Origin: Clostridium sp. D53t1_180928_C8 | GTDB taxonomy: Bacteria > Bacillota > Clostridia > Clostridiales > Clostridiaceae | Assembly: GCF_015667795.1 (NCBI RefSeq) | Contig: NZ_JADPEL010000030.1 | Location: 1-39,472 of the forward strand | Direction of reading: 5' to 3' | DNA: 39,472 nt | Shown here: piece after piece, positions 1 to 7,869 of the stretch | How the letters are laid out: each line of letters begins with the position of its first letter | Position numbering within the stretch: position 1 is the stretch's first letter | Notes under the pieces: generated by a model | Told to the model about the DNA's origin: nothing | Database searches by the model: none | The model's input: only the letters and a program-made list of their open reading frames with translations | Translations under genes and position numbers: made by a program

Positions 1-242
<242 letters not shown>

Positions 243-259
243 TTATTCACCTACCTTCA

Positions 260-2143
260 CTATACTACTGTCATTATATTTTCTTTTTCATTTACTACAC
301 TTTTATTTTCAATAAACACATCTATATAGCTATCACTATTAGCTATTATTACTGGTGTTACTACTTCATATCCTTCACTTAATATCCCTTGAATATCAAA
401 TTCTAAAATTACATCACCGGCTTTTATTTTATCTCCTTGTAATTTTTTAGGCTCAAAATATTTACCACCTAAATTTACAGTGTCAATTCCAACATGAATT
501 AACATTTCTATTCCTTCATTACTTTTTAATCCTATAGCATGGCCTGTATCAAAGAAAGCATCAACAACTCCATCAAATGGTGCTATTATTTGTCCCTTTG
601 TTGGTATTATTGCTGTTCCTTTTCCTATTATTCCACTTGCAAATGTAGCATCATTAACTTGTGATAATTCTACCATTTCACCTTCTAATGGACTTGATAC
701 TTTTATTCCTGTATTTAAATGATTTACTACTAATGTTTCTTCATTTTCATCAACCTCATCATTTTCAATAGGGTCTTCAAAACCAATTAAATAAGATGCT
801 ATAAATGAACCTGCTATTGTAACAGCAGCTGTAATTAATATATAAATTATACTCTTTGGATTCCCTTGTTCTATATATTGTGGAATAGTTACAAGTGCTG
901 GAGTTGCAACCCCATAACATTTCATTTGGAATAAACCACCTACTAAACCACCTAATCCAGCTCCTATACATGCTCCTATCATAGGTTTTTTAAATCTTAA
1001 AGTTGTACCATATAATGCTGGTTCAGTAATACCTGCAACTAATGCTGAAAATGCTGATGAACCTGCACTTTGTTTTACATCTTTATTTTTTGATTTAATA
1101 GAAACAGCTAAAGCTGCTGCACCTTGAGCCATATTTGAACAGAATTCTGCTATACATATAAATCCTTCAAACCCTGTCCCTGCTAAGATACTTAACTTTA
1201 TTGGAGTAAATGCATGATGCATACCAGTCATAACTATAAACGGGAAAATTGCTGCAACTAAACCAACTGCAATAAACCCTAATTTATCATGAACAAAATA
1301 AACAATATTTGTTAATACATTCCCTAATATTGAACCTAAAGGTCCTATAATAACCATAACTATTGGCCCAATAATTAACATAACTAACATAGGCTTCAAA
1401 AAATTTTTTGTAATAGTTGGAGTTATTTTATCAATAAATTTTTCTATATATGGTAATACTGCTACTGACATTATTATTGGAATAACTGAATATCCATAAT
1501 AAGCATAGGTAACAGGTATAAAGTTAAATAACTTTAATGTCTCACCTGTCTCATTAATACCGCTTAACATAGAAGTAAAATTAGGGTGTAAAAGAATTAG
1601 TGCAATACTTACAGCATAATATGGGTTTGCATCAAACTTTCTTGCTGCTGACATCGCTATTAAAACTGGCATAAAGTAAAATGCTCCATCACCAACAACA
1701 GACAATAATTGATATGTCTGTCCTGAAGTATCTAATAGACCTATCATAGGTAATACAGTTAATAAAACCTTTATCATTGCAGCTCCAATAAGTGCTGGAA
1801 TAACAGGAGACATAATTCCTGAAATAATATCTAATAATCCTTCGAATAAATTTTGTTTTTTCTTTGGCTTAACATTTCTCTTATTAGAATCTTTTTTAAA
1901 GTTTCCTAAGTTACATAACTCTTTATATACAGCTGCAACTTCATTACCAATAATAATTTGGTATTGTCCACTTTTTTTCATTATTCCCATAACACCTTTT
2001 GTTTTCTTCACAAGCTCATCATCAACAATAGATTCATCTTTTAATGTAAATCTCAACCTTGTCATACAATGAACTAATTCTTCTACATTATCTTTTCCTC
2101 CTACTCTTTTTAAAATCTTTTCTGCCACTAATTTGTAATCCAT
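260..2143 (-). CDS. bglP: PTS beta-glucoside-specific EIIBCA component
   Basis: This 627-residue permease imports and phosphorylates aryl-beta-glucosides or cellobiose at the membrane. The domain order is EIIB, EIIC, EIIA. EIIB carries the phosphocysteine C26 in a LVHCMTRLRF context. EIIC (about 100-460) is strongly hydrophobic and contains the GMHHAFTPI segment typical of the glucose/beta-glucoside superfamily. EIIA (about 485-627) has the phosphohistidine H550 in EMLIHVGIDTV. The ATG at 2143 has a good GGAGGA site 8 nt upstream. The gene follows licT and precedes bglA. A RAT and an initiation-region hairpin lie directly upstream, so expression should depend on LicT. It is a paralogue of the gene at 13358-15235 with the same architecture. 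The sugar specificity cannot be read from sequence alone. Confidence 0.95.
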   Translation of the reverse strand: MDYKLVAEKILKRVGGKDNVEELVHCMTRLRFTLKDESIVDDELVKKTKGVMGIMKKSGQYQIIIGNEVAAVYKELCNLGNFKKDSNKRNVKPKKKQNLFEGLLDIISGIMSPVIPALIGAAMIKVLLTVLPMIGLLDTSGQTYQLLSVVGDGAFYFMPVLIAMSAARKFDANPYYAVSIALILLHPNFTSMLSGINETGETLKLFNFIPVTYAYYGYSVIPIIMSVAVLPYIEKFIDKITPTITKNFLKPMLVMLIIGPIVMVIIGPLGSILGNVLTNIVYFVHDKLGFIAVGLVAAIFPFIVMTGMHHAFTPIKLSILAGTGFEGFICIAEFCSNMAQGAAALAVSIKSKNKDVKQSAGSSAFSALVAGITEPALYGTTLRFKKPMIGACIGAGLGGLVGGLFQMKCYGVATPALVTIPQYIEQGNPKSIIYILITAAVTIAGSFIASYLIGFEDPIENDEVDENEETLVVNHLNTGIKVSSPLEGEMVELSQVNDATFASGIIGKGTAIIPTKGQIIAPFDGVVDAFFDTGHAIGLKSNEGIEMLIHVGIDTVNLGGKYFEPKKLQGDKIKAGDVILEFDIQGILSEGYEVVTPVIIANSDSYIDVFIENKSVVNEKENIMTVV

Positions 2144-2180
2144 TTTTCATTCCTCCATTCATATTAATATAAAAAATGAA
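2139..2180 (-). promoter_or_regulatory. Hairpin covering the bglP start codon, adjoining the RAT
   Basis: In the mRNA, UUCAUUUUUUAU (2180-2169) can pair with AUGAAAAAUGGA (2150-2139) over 12 continuous positions, two of them G-U. This buries the bglP AUG in the stem and puts the GGAGGA site in the loop. The 5' arm begins inside the last two bases of the RAT, so the two structures compete. No GC-rich terminator stem with a U tract is visible between the RAT and bglP. Translational control is an inference from the pairing. Confidence 0.5.
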
Positions 2181-2228
2181 GTTTTGCCTACATATATAAG
2201 CTATTACTTATAGCGTAGTTACAATCTT
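2179..2228 (-). promoter_or_regulatory. RAT antiterminator target with enlarged apical stem, upstream of bglP
   Basis: The mRNA reads AGAUUGUAACUAC at one side and GUAGGCAAAACUU at the other, which matches the LicT/BglG RAT consensus. The usual short apical loop is replaced by about 23 nt, which can form a further TATAAG/CTTATA stem with a 6-nt loop. The lower AAG/CUU stem replaces the usual GG/CC. It sits between licT and bglP and should bind the adjacent LicT. Confidence 0.8.
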
Positions 2229-2240
2229 ACTATATAATAA

Positions 2241-2258
2241 GCTGGTGGATTATCCAGC
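2241..2258 (-). other. Small stem-loop just after licT
   Basis: GCTGG and CCAGC can pair around an 8-nt loop, 15 nt after the licT stop. The following sequence is AT-rich but has no clean U tract. It may be a weak intercistronic terminator, a pause site or an mRNA end. The role is not determined. Confidence 0.3.
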
Positions 2259-2272
2259 ATACTACCTTAATC

Positions 2273-3115
2273 TTAAATTGTTGCTTTAGTTACTATTCTT
2301 TCTATATGAATTATTAAATAAAGCTGTTCCTCATCTGATAAAGTATAACTATACTTATGTTCTATAAAAGTCTTTATTTTTAAAACACAATTATAACTTT
2401 TTTCATACTTTTCTTTTAATATATCAAATAACTCTGATTCATCCTCATCATAAATTGAGTTATTAAAAACTCTTTGTGCAAAAAACTTTAAGTGTGTAAT
2501 AAACCTATAATACGCAACAGACTCTTCATTGAATTCAACTTTAAAGAAGTATTTTATAATATTTAAAATTTCTTGCATTATTTTAGTTATATTTACTATA
2601 TTACTCATATCATTATTTAATTCAGCATTAACTATATGGTATGCTATATAACCTGCCTCATCCTCATCAAAAACGATTTCGAATTCTTCTTTAATAATTT
2701 CTAATGCTCTTTTACCTGTAGCATATTCATCAGTAAATAATCTTTTTATTTCTAAAATTAATGGATTTTTTACTTGAATTCCTTTTTTATACCTTTCAAT
2801 TGCTCCATGAATATGTTCAGTAAGACTCACATAAATAATATCATTTAATTTCTTATTATATTGCTTTTCAAATAATGATACTACTTTAGTTGTAATAACT
2901 AAGTACTCTTCTGGAATATCTGAAACTACAGATATCAATTTTTCATTAAGATTTTTATCTTTATTAGAAAATATTTTATAATTAAATCCACTTAAATCAA
3001 CTTCTTGATTTCCTTTTTTTCCAAAGGCAATTCCTCTTCCCATTACAACTATTTCTTCACCATTTTCATCTAAAGAAATAAATGCATTATTATTTAAAAC
3101 TTTATCAATATACAC
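2273..3115 (-). CDS. licT: LicT/BglG-family transcriptional antiterminator
   Basis: This 280-residue RNA-binding regulator prevents termination of beta-glucoside operons when the sugar is present. The N-terminal co-antiterminator domain (about 1-55) includes NNNAFISL and VVMGRGIAFGKK. Two PRD domains follow, and all four regulatory histidines are present in recognisable contexts: LTEHIHGAIER, GYIAYHIVNAE, FITHLKFFAQR and LIIHIERI. The start is placed at GTG 3115, with AGAGGTGGTG just upstream. An upstream in-frame TTG at 3148 lies inside the attenuator stem and lacks a ribosome-binding site, so it is rejected. The gene heads its operon behind its own RAT and terminator, so it should autoregulate. 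Confidence 0.94.
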   Translation of the reverse strand: MYIDKVLNNNAFISLDENGEEIVVMGRGIAFGKKGNQEVDLSGFNYKIFSNKDKNLNEKLISVVSDIPEEYLVITTKVVSLFEKQYNKKLNDIIYVSLTEHIHGAIERYKKGIQVKNPLILEIKRLFTDEYATGKRALEIIKEEFEIVFDEDEAGYIAYHIVNAELNNDMSNIVNITKIMQEILNIIKYFFKVEFNEESVAYYRFITHLKFFAQRVFNNSIYDEDESELFDILKEKYEKSYNCVLKIKTFIEHKYSYTLSDEEQLYLIIHIERIVTKATI

Positions 3116-3135
3116 ATTATCACCACCTCTAAAAA

Positions 3136-3179
3136 TAAAAAAAGACAAAACCCGCCTATTATATTAGTGGGTTTTGCCT
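3136..3179 (-). terminator. RAT-overlapping attenuator in the licT leader
   Basis: AGGCAAAACCC (3179-3169) pairs with GGGTTTTGTCT (3153-3143), and seven Ts follow. The 5' arm is the 3' half of the RAT, so RAT folding and terminator folding exclude each other. This is the classical LicT-controlled attenuator. Confidence 0.92.
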
Positions 3180-3198
3180 GCATAACCAGTTACAATCC
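3169..3198 (-). promoter_or_regulatory. RAT antiterminator target upstream of licT
   Basis: It reads GGATTGTAACTG, a short loop, then CAGGCAAAACCC, matching the LicT RAT consensus almost completely. It begins about 9 nt after the -10 box, so it is at the very 5' end of the transcript. Confidence 0.93.
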
Positions 3199-3206
3199 TT
3201 TTCTTC

Positions 3207-3235
3207 ATGATATCATGGTATTATATCTTTGTAAA
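3207..3235 (-). promoter_or_regulatory. Promoter of the licT-bglP-bglA operon
   Basis: A TTTACA -35 (3235-3230) and a TATCAT -10 (3212-3207) are separated by 17 bp, just upstream of the RAT. The match to the vegetative consensus is good. Confidence 0.65.
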
Positions 3236-3263
3236 GGATTTTACGTTTTTCCATCCATCAATT

Positions 3264-4019
3264 TTAAACCACATTTTCTCTTATTTGCTTTCTTTCATTA
3301 AAGAAGCCTTTATATGATAAATAGGTTGCTAACATAGTTGATATTGAAGTTGAAGATAAAATCATAAATGTAACCATTATTTGAAATTTAATTGCCATAA
3401 ATGGTGATGTTCCAGCAAGTATAAATCCTGTCATCATTCCAGGAAGAGCAACTATCCCTAAAGTTTTTGCAGAATCTAGAGTTGGAATTATTGATATTTT
3501 TATACTTTCTCTAATAACTTCATTAGCGGCTAAACGTATATCTGCTCCCAAAGCTAGCTTTATCTCTATTTCTTCTCTTTTATTTTTAAAGTTATTATTT
3601 AAATTTCTATAACTTATCCCTATAGCTATCATAGAGTTACTTATTATCATTCCAGCCACAGGAATTACATCACTAGGTGTAAACTTTATTGCTTTTGAAA
3701 TTATAAGTATCGACATTGTAACTATAGTTCCTGATAATATTGAAATTAATGATATAGCAAATACTTTTTCAATTCCCTGTCCTCTTTTTTTAGCATTATT
3801 AGCTGCATTAACTATCATAATTAAAACTAATCCAATTGTATAAATAGGATTTTCAAATCCAAAAATGATATTTAATATATATCCTACTATTACTAACTGA
3901 ATTATTGCCCTAAATAAGCTAATTACTATTTCTTTTTCAAGCTTTAAGTTTTCCTTATAAGATATAATTAAAGGAATTATAATTAGTATACTTGCAAAAA
4001 TTAATGAAATATTACTCAT
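3264..4019 (-). CDS. fetB: FetB-like ABC transporter permease (UPF0014 family)
   Basis: This 251-residue integral membrane protein should be the membrane half of a small exporter. FetAB in E. coli is linked to iron export and resistance to peroxide stress. Long hydrophobic helices alternate with short charged loops. The segment KRGQGIEKVFAISLISI and the conserved ALGADIRLAANEVIRESIKISIIPTLDSAKTLGIVALPG region, which should contact the ATPase, are typical of UPF0014. The ATG at 4019 directly follows the fetA stop codon, so the two are translationally coupled. The substrate of this pair is inferred from the family only. Confidence 0.87.
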   Translation of the reverse strand: MSNISLIFASILIIIPLIISYKENLKLEKEIVISLFRAIIQLVIVGYILNIIFGFENPIYTIGLVLIMIVNAANNAKKRGQGIEKVFAISLISILSGTIVTMSILIISKAIKFTPSDVIPVAGMIISNSMIAIGISYRNLNNNFKNKREEIEIKLALGADIRLAANEVIRESIKISIIPTLDSAKTLGIVALPGMMTGFILAGTSPFMAIKFQIMVTFMILSSTSISTMLATYLSYKGFFNERKQIRENVV

Positions 4020-4697
4020 CTATACAACCACCTTTTCAATAATTTTTAACTTTTCAACTAATTCTACCTTCCCTGACCTTATTGTAATTCTCTTATTAAA
4101 TATTCTCTCACTTTGTTCAACATTATGGGTTATCCAAATAACAGTAACCCCCTCTTTATTTAATTCTTCTATTGTTCTTTCAACAATTTCAGCATTTTCT
4201 TTATCTAAAGCTGAAGTAGCCTCATCAAGTAATAAAACTTCTGGGATATACACTAAACTTCTAATTATAGATATTCTTTGCTTTTCCCCACCTGATAAAC
4301 TTTTTACATCTTTTTTCAAATAATCACTAGATAAATTAAATTTATTTAAAAGTTCTATAATTCTATACTCATTTATCTTTTCCCCTCTTATTAAAAATGG
4401 AAAGGATAAGTTATCAAAAACTGTATTCCCGAATAGATATGGCAGTTGGACACAATAGCTTATACATCTTCTTAATTCTAAAGGATCATACTCGTCATAA
4501 TACTTGTCCTTATATTTTATATAACCTTCACTAATGGTAATTAAATCTGATATTATCTTTAATAAAGTACTTTTTCCACCTCCAGATGGACCAATCACAG
4601 ATATACAATCCCCTTTATAAACATCTAGGTTTATTCCATTTAATATTAGATTGTTATTACTTTTAAAAACTACATCTTCTAAATTAAATATCCTCAT
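4020..4697 (-). CDS. fetA: FetA-like ABC transporter ATP-binding protein
   Basis: This 225-residue cytoplasmic ATPase pairs with the FetB-like permease. Walker A is GPSGGGKST (36-44), the signature is LSGGEKQR (134-141), Walker B is LLLDE (155-159) with the D-loop SALD after it, and the switch histidine is H191. The ATG at 4697 has AGGAG 7 nt upstream. It is the first gene of a two-gene operon with a strong promoter and a repeat-type operator. A PadR-family gene lies just upstream on the same strand and is a plausible regulator. Confidence 0.9.
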   Translation of the reverse strand: MRIFNLEDVVFKSNNNLILNGINLDVYKGDCISVIGPSGGGKSTLLKIISDLITISEGYIKYKDKYYDEYDPLELRRCISYCVQLPYLFGNTVFDNLSFPFLIRGEKINEYRIIELLNKFNLSSDYLKKDVKSLSGGEKQRISIIRSLVYIPEVLLLDEATSALDKENAEIVERTIEELNKEGVTVIWITHNVEQSERIFNKRITIRSGKVELVEKLKIIEKVVV

Positions 4698-4718
4698 CTT
4701 AATCTCCTATTATCACTT

Positions 4719-4764
4719 TTCGATATCGTAATTCGATATTAACATTAAAATTAGTTTTGTTCAA
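4719..4764 (-). promoter_or_regulatory. fetAB promoter with a direct-repeat operator
   Basis: A TTGAAC -35 (4764-4759) and a TAATAT -10 (4741-4736) are 17 bp apart, and an extended -10 TG is present. The octamer ATATCGAA occurs twice with a 13-bp period, at 4739-4732 and 4726-4719. It overlaps the -10 and the likely start site. The position suits a repressor; the neighbouring PadR protein is the obvious candidate, by inference. Confidence 0.65.
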
Positions 4765-4765
4765 T

Positions 4766-4805
4766 AAAAAAACTAAGGTGAATTATCCCTTAATAATCAC
4801 CTTAG
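4766..4805 (-). terminator. Rho-independent terminator of the padR-type gene
   Basis: CTAAGGTGATTAT pairs imperfectly with ATAATTCACCTTAG. The stem is followed in the mRNA sense by seven Ts at 4772-4766. Confidence 0.9.
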
Positions 4806-4810
4806 CTCGA

Positions 4811-5116
4811 TTACACAACATCATGAACCAATTCCTTTAAATTTTCTTTTAATTCTAATAAAAGCTTTTTTCCCGACTCTGTAGTTTTATAATACTTTCT
4901 TATCTTTCCATTAACATTTCTATCTTCTTTCTCTATTAACCCCTCTTCAACCATGGATTTCAATACAGGATATAAGGTTCCAGGACTTACATTATATCCA
5001 TGACCTCTTAGCTCTTCCATCATCCAAGTTCCGTAAAATGGCTTTTCATTTCCATGATGAAGTATATGAATATATATTAATCCGTTAAATATCTTTCTAA
5101 TTATTTGGTCTTTCAC
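4811..5116 (-). CDS. PadR-family transcriptional regulator
   Basis: This 101-residue protein is a small winged-helix repressor. The segment FYGTWMMEELRGHGYNVSPG followed by TLYPVLKSMVEEGLIEKE is the PadR DNA-binding signature, and the YYKTTESGKKLLLEL helix is the usual dimerisation region. The start is GTG at 5116, with GAGGGAG upstream. It is a single gene between its own promoter and terminator. The fetAB promoter 110 bp downstream carries repeated ATATCGAA boxes and is the most likely target, although no copy of that box is evident in front of the gene itself. The ligand is unknown. Confidence 0.88.
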   Translation of the reverse strand: MKDQIIRKIFNGLIYIHILHHGNEKPFYGTWMMEELRGHGYNVSPGTLYPVLKSMVEEGLIEKEDRNVNGKIRKYYKTTESGKKLLLELKENLKELVHDVV

Positions 5117-5149
5117 TTTTTTTCAACTCCCTCAAAACGTATAACTATA

Positions 5150-5158
5150 ATTATATCA
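5150..5158 (-). promoter_or_regulatory. Extended -10 promoter of the padR-type gene
   Basis: TGATATAAT is a perfect extended -10 box, 33 bp upstream of the GTG start. No good -35 hexamer accompanies it. Confidence 0.5.
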
Positions 5159-5202
5159 CCTTTTATATTATTTTCATAAATATCTTAATACATTATACTA
5201 CT

Positions 5203-5245
5203 ATAAATAAAATCCCTAGCTAATACCTCTATAATATTAACTAGG
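5203..5245 (-). terminator. Terminator after the flavoprotein operon
   Basis: CCTAGTTAATA pairs with TATTAGCTAGG with one G-U. A T-rich tract follows, about 30 nt after the stop codon of the 855-residue gene. Confidence 0.8.
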
Positions 5246-5275
5246 ACTTCTTATTAACTATATATTATTGTAATA

Positions 5276-7843
5276 TTATTTCATTTCATCTAATCTTTTC
5301 TTAGATTCTAATCTATTAGCCCACATTTCTTCTTCTGATTTATACCCTCTTTTTTGTGCTTGTTCCTTAGTATATACTTCTCCATGTATTAAATTTAATA
5401 TATGAATAGAATCCTTACCTGCTGCTTCCATTGTTCCTCTACAAGAACCACAATAAGATATAATATGTTCAGAATTAAAATCTCCAGCTCTTCTATTATA
5501 TACTTTTTCATATAATTCAGGATTTGAGCTACAAACCATTCCCCCTACACCACAACATCTAGTGTTTCCTTTACTTCTTTCAATTTCTGCGTACTTATAT
5601 CCAAGTTCCTCAATTATCCATCTCACACTTTCATGATGTGATGATACATTTCTAGTTACACATGAATCATGTATATTAAACACAATATCAGAATGTAGCC
5701 CTACATTTTTTTGATTTTCTGGTATTCCTATACTTTCCTTCATTAAATCCCAATAAGAAATAACCTTTTTATCTGTTGTACTACTATAAACATTATAACA
5801 TGATGGACATATTGTAATAATTACATCTGCATTTGTTTCATTAATCTCTTCTACTGCTTTTCTATTTCTTTCCTTAAACTTTACAGTCTCACCAATTAAC
5901 TTAGTTACTTTACCACAGCATTGTAACATTGCTCCTACTTCTCCATCTAAAGTATCTCTTAAATGTGATAATGTCTTTTCTATCAATTCTGGAGCATAAG
6001 CTGGAACTGTACATCCCGGAACAAATAAATATTTTGTCTTTTTATCTTTTGCTAAAACTGTAGTTGAATATTCTTCACTACATTCCATATCTTGTGATTT
6101 ATCAAATGGCTTTAATAAATCAATTACATTTTCATTATTATTATCTTCATTATATTTTTCCTTAATAGCTATAAAATTAGGAGCTAATTCTAATGATTTA
6201 GGACAAACTAATGTACATTGATTACATTCATTACAAGAGAACGCAATCATTTTATCCATATTTTCATATCCATTGTCTAAATATTTTTTAAATAAAGTCT
6301 TAGGACAATCTGTGTAGTCATTTAACATTATGCATTCTTTCATGCACTTCTTACATACGCACTGTCTACATCTATCTGCTTCTCTCTGAGCTTCTTCTTT
6401 AGTATATCCAAGAGCTACTTCATCAAAATTACTAATTCTTTCTTCTACCGATAACTCCTGCATATCCTCTCTTTTTCCAGATACTTCATCCCAGTTTGTA
6501 GGCATATCTAATTTAGTTTTAAAAGTCCACGTATCTTCTAACTTTCTACCATCTACTAAATCTTGTCCCTTTAAAAATCTTACTACCGATTGTGCTGCTC
6601 TTCTACCAGTTGCCATAGCTTGTATAACAATAACCGATTCTCCTGAAGCATCTCCAGCTATAAATACCTTTTCATTTGTTAAAGATTGAAGAGTTAATTT
6701 ATTGCACTCAAAAGTAGAATTTCTTCTTTGTTCTAACTTTCCATTAGCAAAACTACCTTCCACACCTTGTCCAATAGCAAATACTATTGTATCAACTTCA
6801 ACTTCATATACATCATTCTCATCAAAAGTAGGCGAGAACATTCCTTCTTCATTGAACATTGATATACATTTTTTTAATATAACTTTAGATACCCTATTAT
6901 CTTGTACTTCTATACTTTTAATTGCTCTTGCATGATTAAATTTTATACCTTCAGCAATTGCCCCTTTAATTTCATGATTTGATGAAGCCATTGAATCGAA
7001 GCTATCCTCTAAACAAATAGAATATACTTCTTCAACTCCATTTATTCTTCTTGATACTCTACAGCAATCCATGGCAACATCACCACCACCAACTACAAGA
7101 ACCTTTTTACCAGCTTTTTTAATGTCTTTAGTTAATGCTGCTTCTTTTAAATATTCTGCTGCAGAAAATACTCCATCTGCATCAAAATTCTTAATACTTC
7201 TATCTACTCTTCCTTCATGCTTACCTACTGCTACAACTACAGCGTCAAATTCATCTAAAATTTCATCTAAAGTTATATCTTTTCCAACTTCAAAACCTAC
7301 TTTGAAAACTACTCCTAGTTTATCTAAATAACTTATCTCTTTTTCTAAAATATTTCTTGGTAATCTATATTCTGGAATACCTACTGCCATCATTCCACCT
7401 CTAATTGGTAGCTTTTCAAAGACAGTTACTTCAGCACCTTCTTTCCTTAAATCTAAAGCTGCCTGTAATCCTGAAGGACCAGCCCCAATTACCGCAACCC
7501 TTTTATTTAAACTATCATTTATAGTTAAATCCCAATTTTCTTCTTTATCAAAATTATCTGCTGCATATCTCTTTAATGAAGCAATTGCCATTGGGCTTTT
7601 TCCTTCGCTCCATTTACATTGTGTTTCACAAGGATGTGCACAAATTCTACCTAAAGTTCCTGGAATAAATAATTTTTCTCTTATTACTTTTATTGATTCT
7701 TCACCTTTGCCATCTTTAATTAATCTTATATATTCTTTGGCATCTGTATGCATTGGGCATGTTGCAACGCAAGCAGCCTCTTCTGATCCCATACAATTAT
7801 CAACTATATTTTTTATATTATCTATTACGTTACTTTTTAACAT
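5276..7843 (-). CDS. Multi-cluster FAD/NAD(P) oxidoreductase: GltD/NfnB-like module fused to ferredoxin and HdrB/D-type CCG domains
   Basis: This 855-residue cytoplasmic redox enzyme has four visible modules. An N-terminal [4Fe-4S] region (C17, C25, C29, C68, C72, C76) resembles those of glutamate synthase small subunits and NfnB. A two-dinucleotide-binding flavoprotein core has GAGPSG at 120-125 and GGGDVA at 252-257. A ferredoxin-like region has C492, C495, C497, C500, C504 and C513, then CNECNQCTLVCP (C537, C540, C543, C547). Two CCG domains of heterodisulfide-reductase type have C611/C642-C643/C679-C682 and C728/C763-C764/C798-C801, which fits non-cubane [4Fe-4S] binding. Such proteins move electrons between NAD(P)H and a disulfide or organic acid; the real substrate is unknown. 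It is 26 nt downstream of a DMT transporter gene, in a sigma-54-type operon. The ATG at 7843 has GGGGAT upstream. Confidence 0.88.
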   Translation of the reverse strand: MLKSNVIDNIKNIVDNCMGSEEAACVATCPMHTDAKEYIRLIKDGKGEESIKVIREKLFIPGTLGRICAHPCETQCKWSEGKSPMAIASLKRYAADNFDKEENWDLTINDSLNKRVAVIGAGPSGLQAALDLRKEGAEVTVFEKLPIRGGMMAVGIPEYRLPRNILEKEISYLDKLGVVFKVGFEVGKDITLDEILDEFDAVVVAVGKHEGRVDRSIKNFDADGVFSAAEYLKEAALTKDIKKAGKKVLVVGGGDVAMDCCRVSRRINGVEEVYSICLEDSFDSMASSNHEIKGAIAEGIKFNHARAIKSIEVQDNRVSKVILKKCISMFNEEGMFSPTFDENDVYEVEVDTIVFAIGQGVEGSFANGKLEQRRNSTFECNKLTLQSLTNEKVFIAGDASGESVIVIQAMATGRRAAQSVVRFLKGQDLVDGRKLEDTWTFKTKLDMPTNWDEVSGKREDMQELSVEERISNFDEVALGYTKEEAQREADRCRQCVCKKCMKECIMLNDYTDCPKTLFKKYLDNGYENMDKMIAFSCNECNQCTLVCPKSLELAPNFIAIKEKYNEDNNNENVIDLLKPFDKSQDMECSEEYSTTVLAKDKKTKYLFVPGCTVPAYAPELIEKTLSHLRDTLDGEVGAMLQCCGKVTKLIGETVKFKERNRKAVEEINETNADVIITICPSCYNVYSSTTDKKVISYWDLMKESIGIPENQKNVGLHSDIVFNIHDSCVTRNVSSHHESVRWIIEELGYKYAEIERSKGNTRCCGVGGMVCSSNPELYEKVYNRRAGDFNSEHIISYCGSCRGTMEAAGKDSIHILNLIHGEVYTKEQAQKRGYKSEEEMWANRLESKKRLDEMK

Positions 7844-7869
7844 AAATATCCCCTATTCTATATATATTT

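Noticed and set aside
3116-3148. An 11-codon N-terminal extension of the first LicT starting at TTG 3148
   Set aside because: The codons lie in the attenuator stem and T tract, there is no ribosome-binding site, and the family N-terminus begins at GTG 3115.
7071-7331. An 86-codon plus-strand frame inside the flavoprotein gene
   Set aside because: It is antisense to the conserved FAD/NAD(P) domain, with low-complexity Thr/Ser/Pro composition and no ribosome-binding site.
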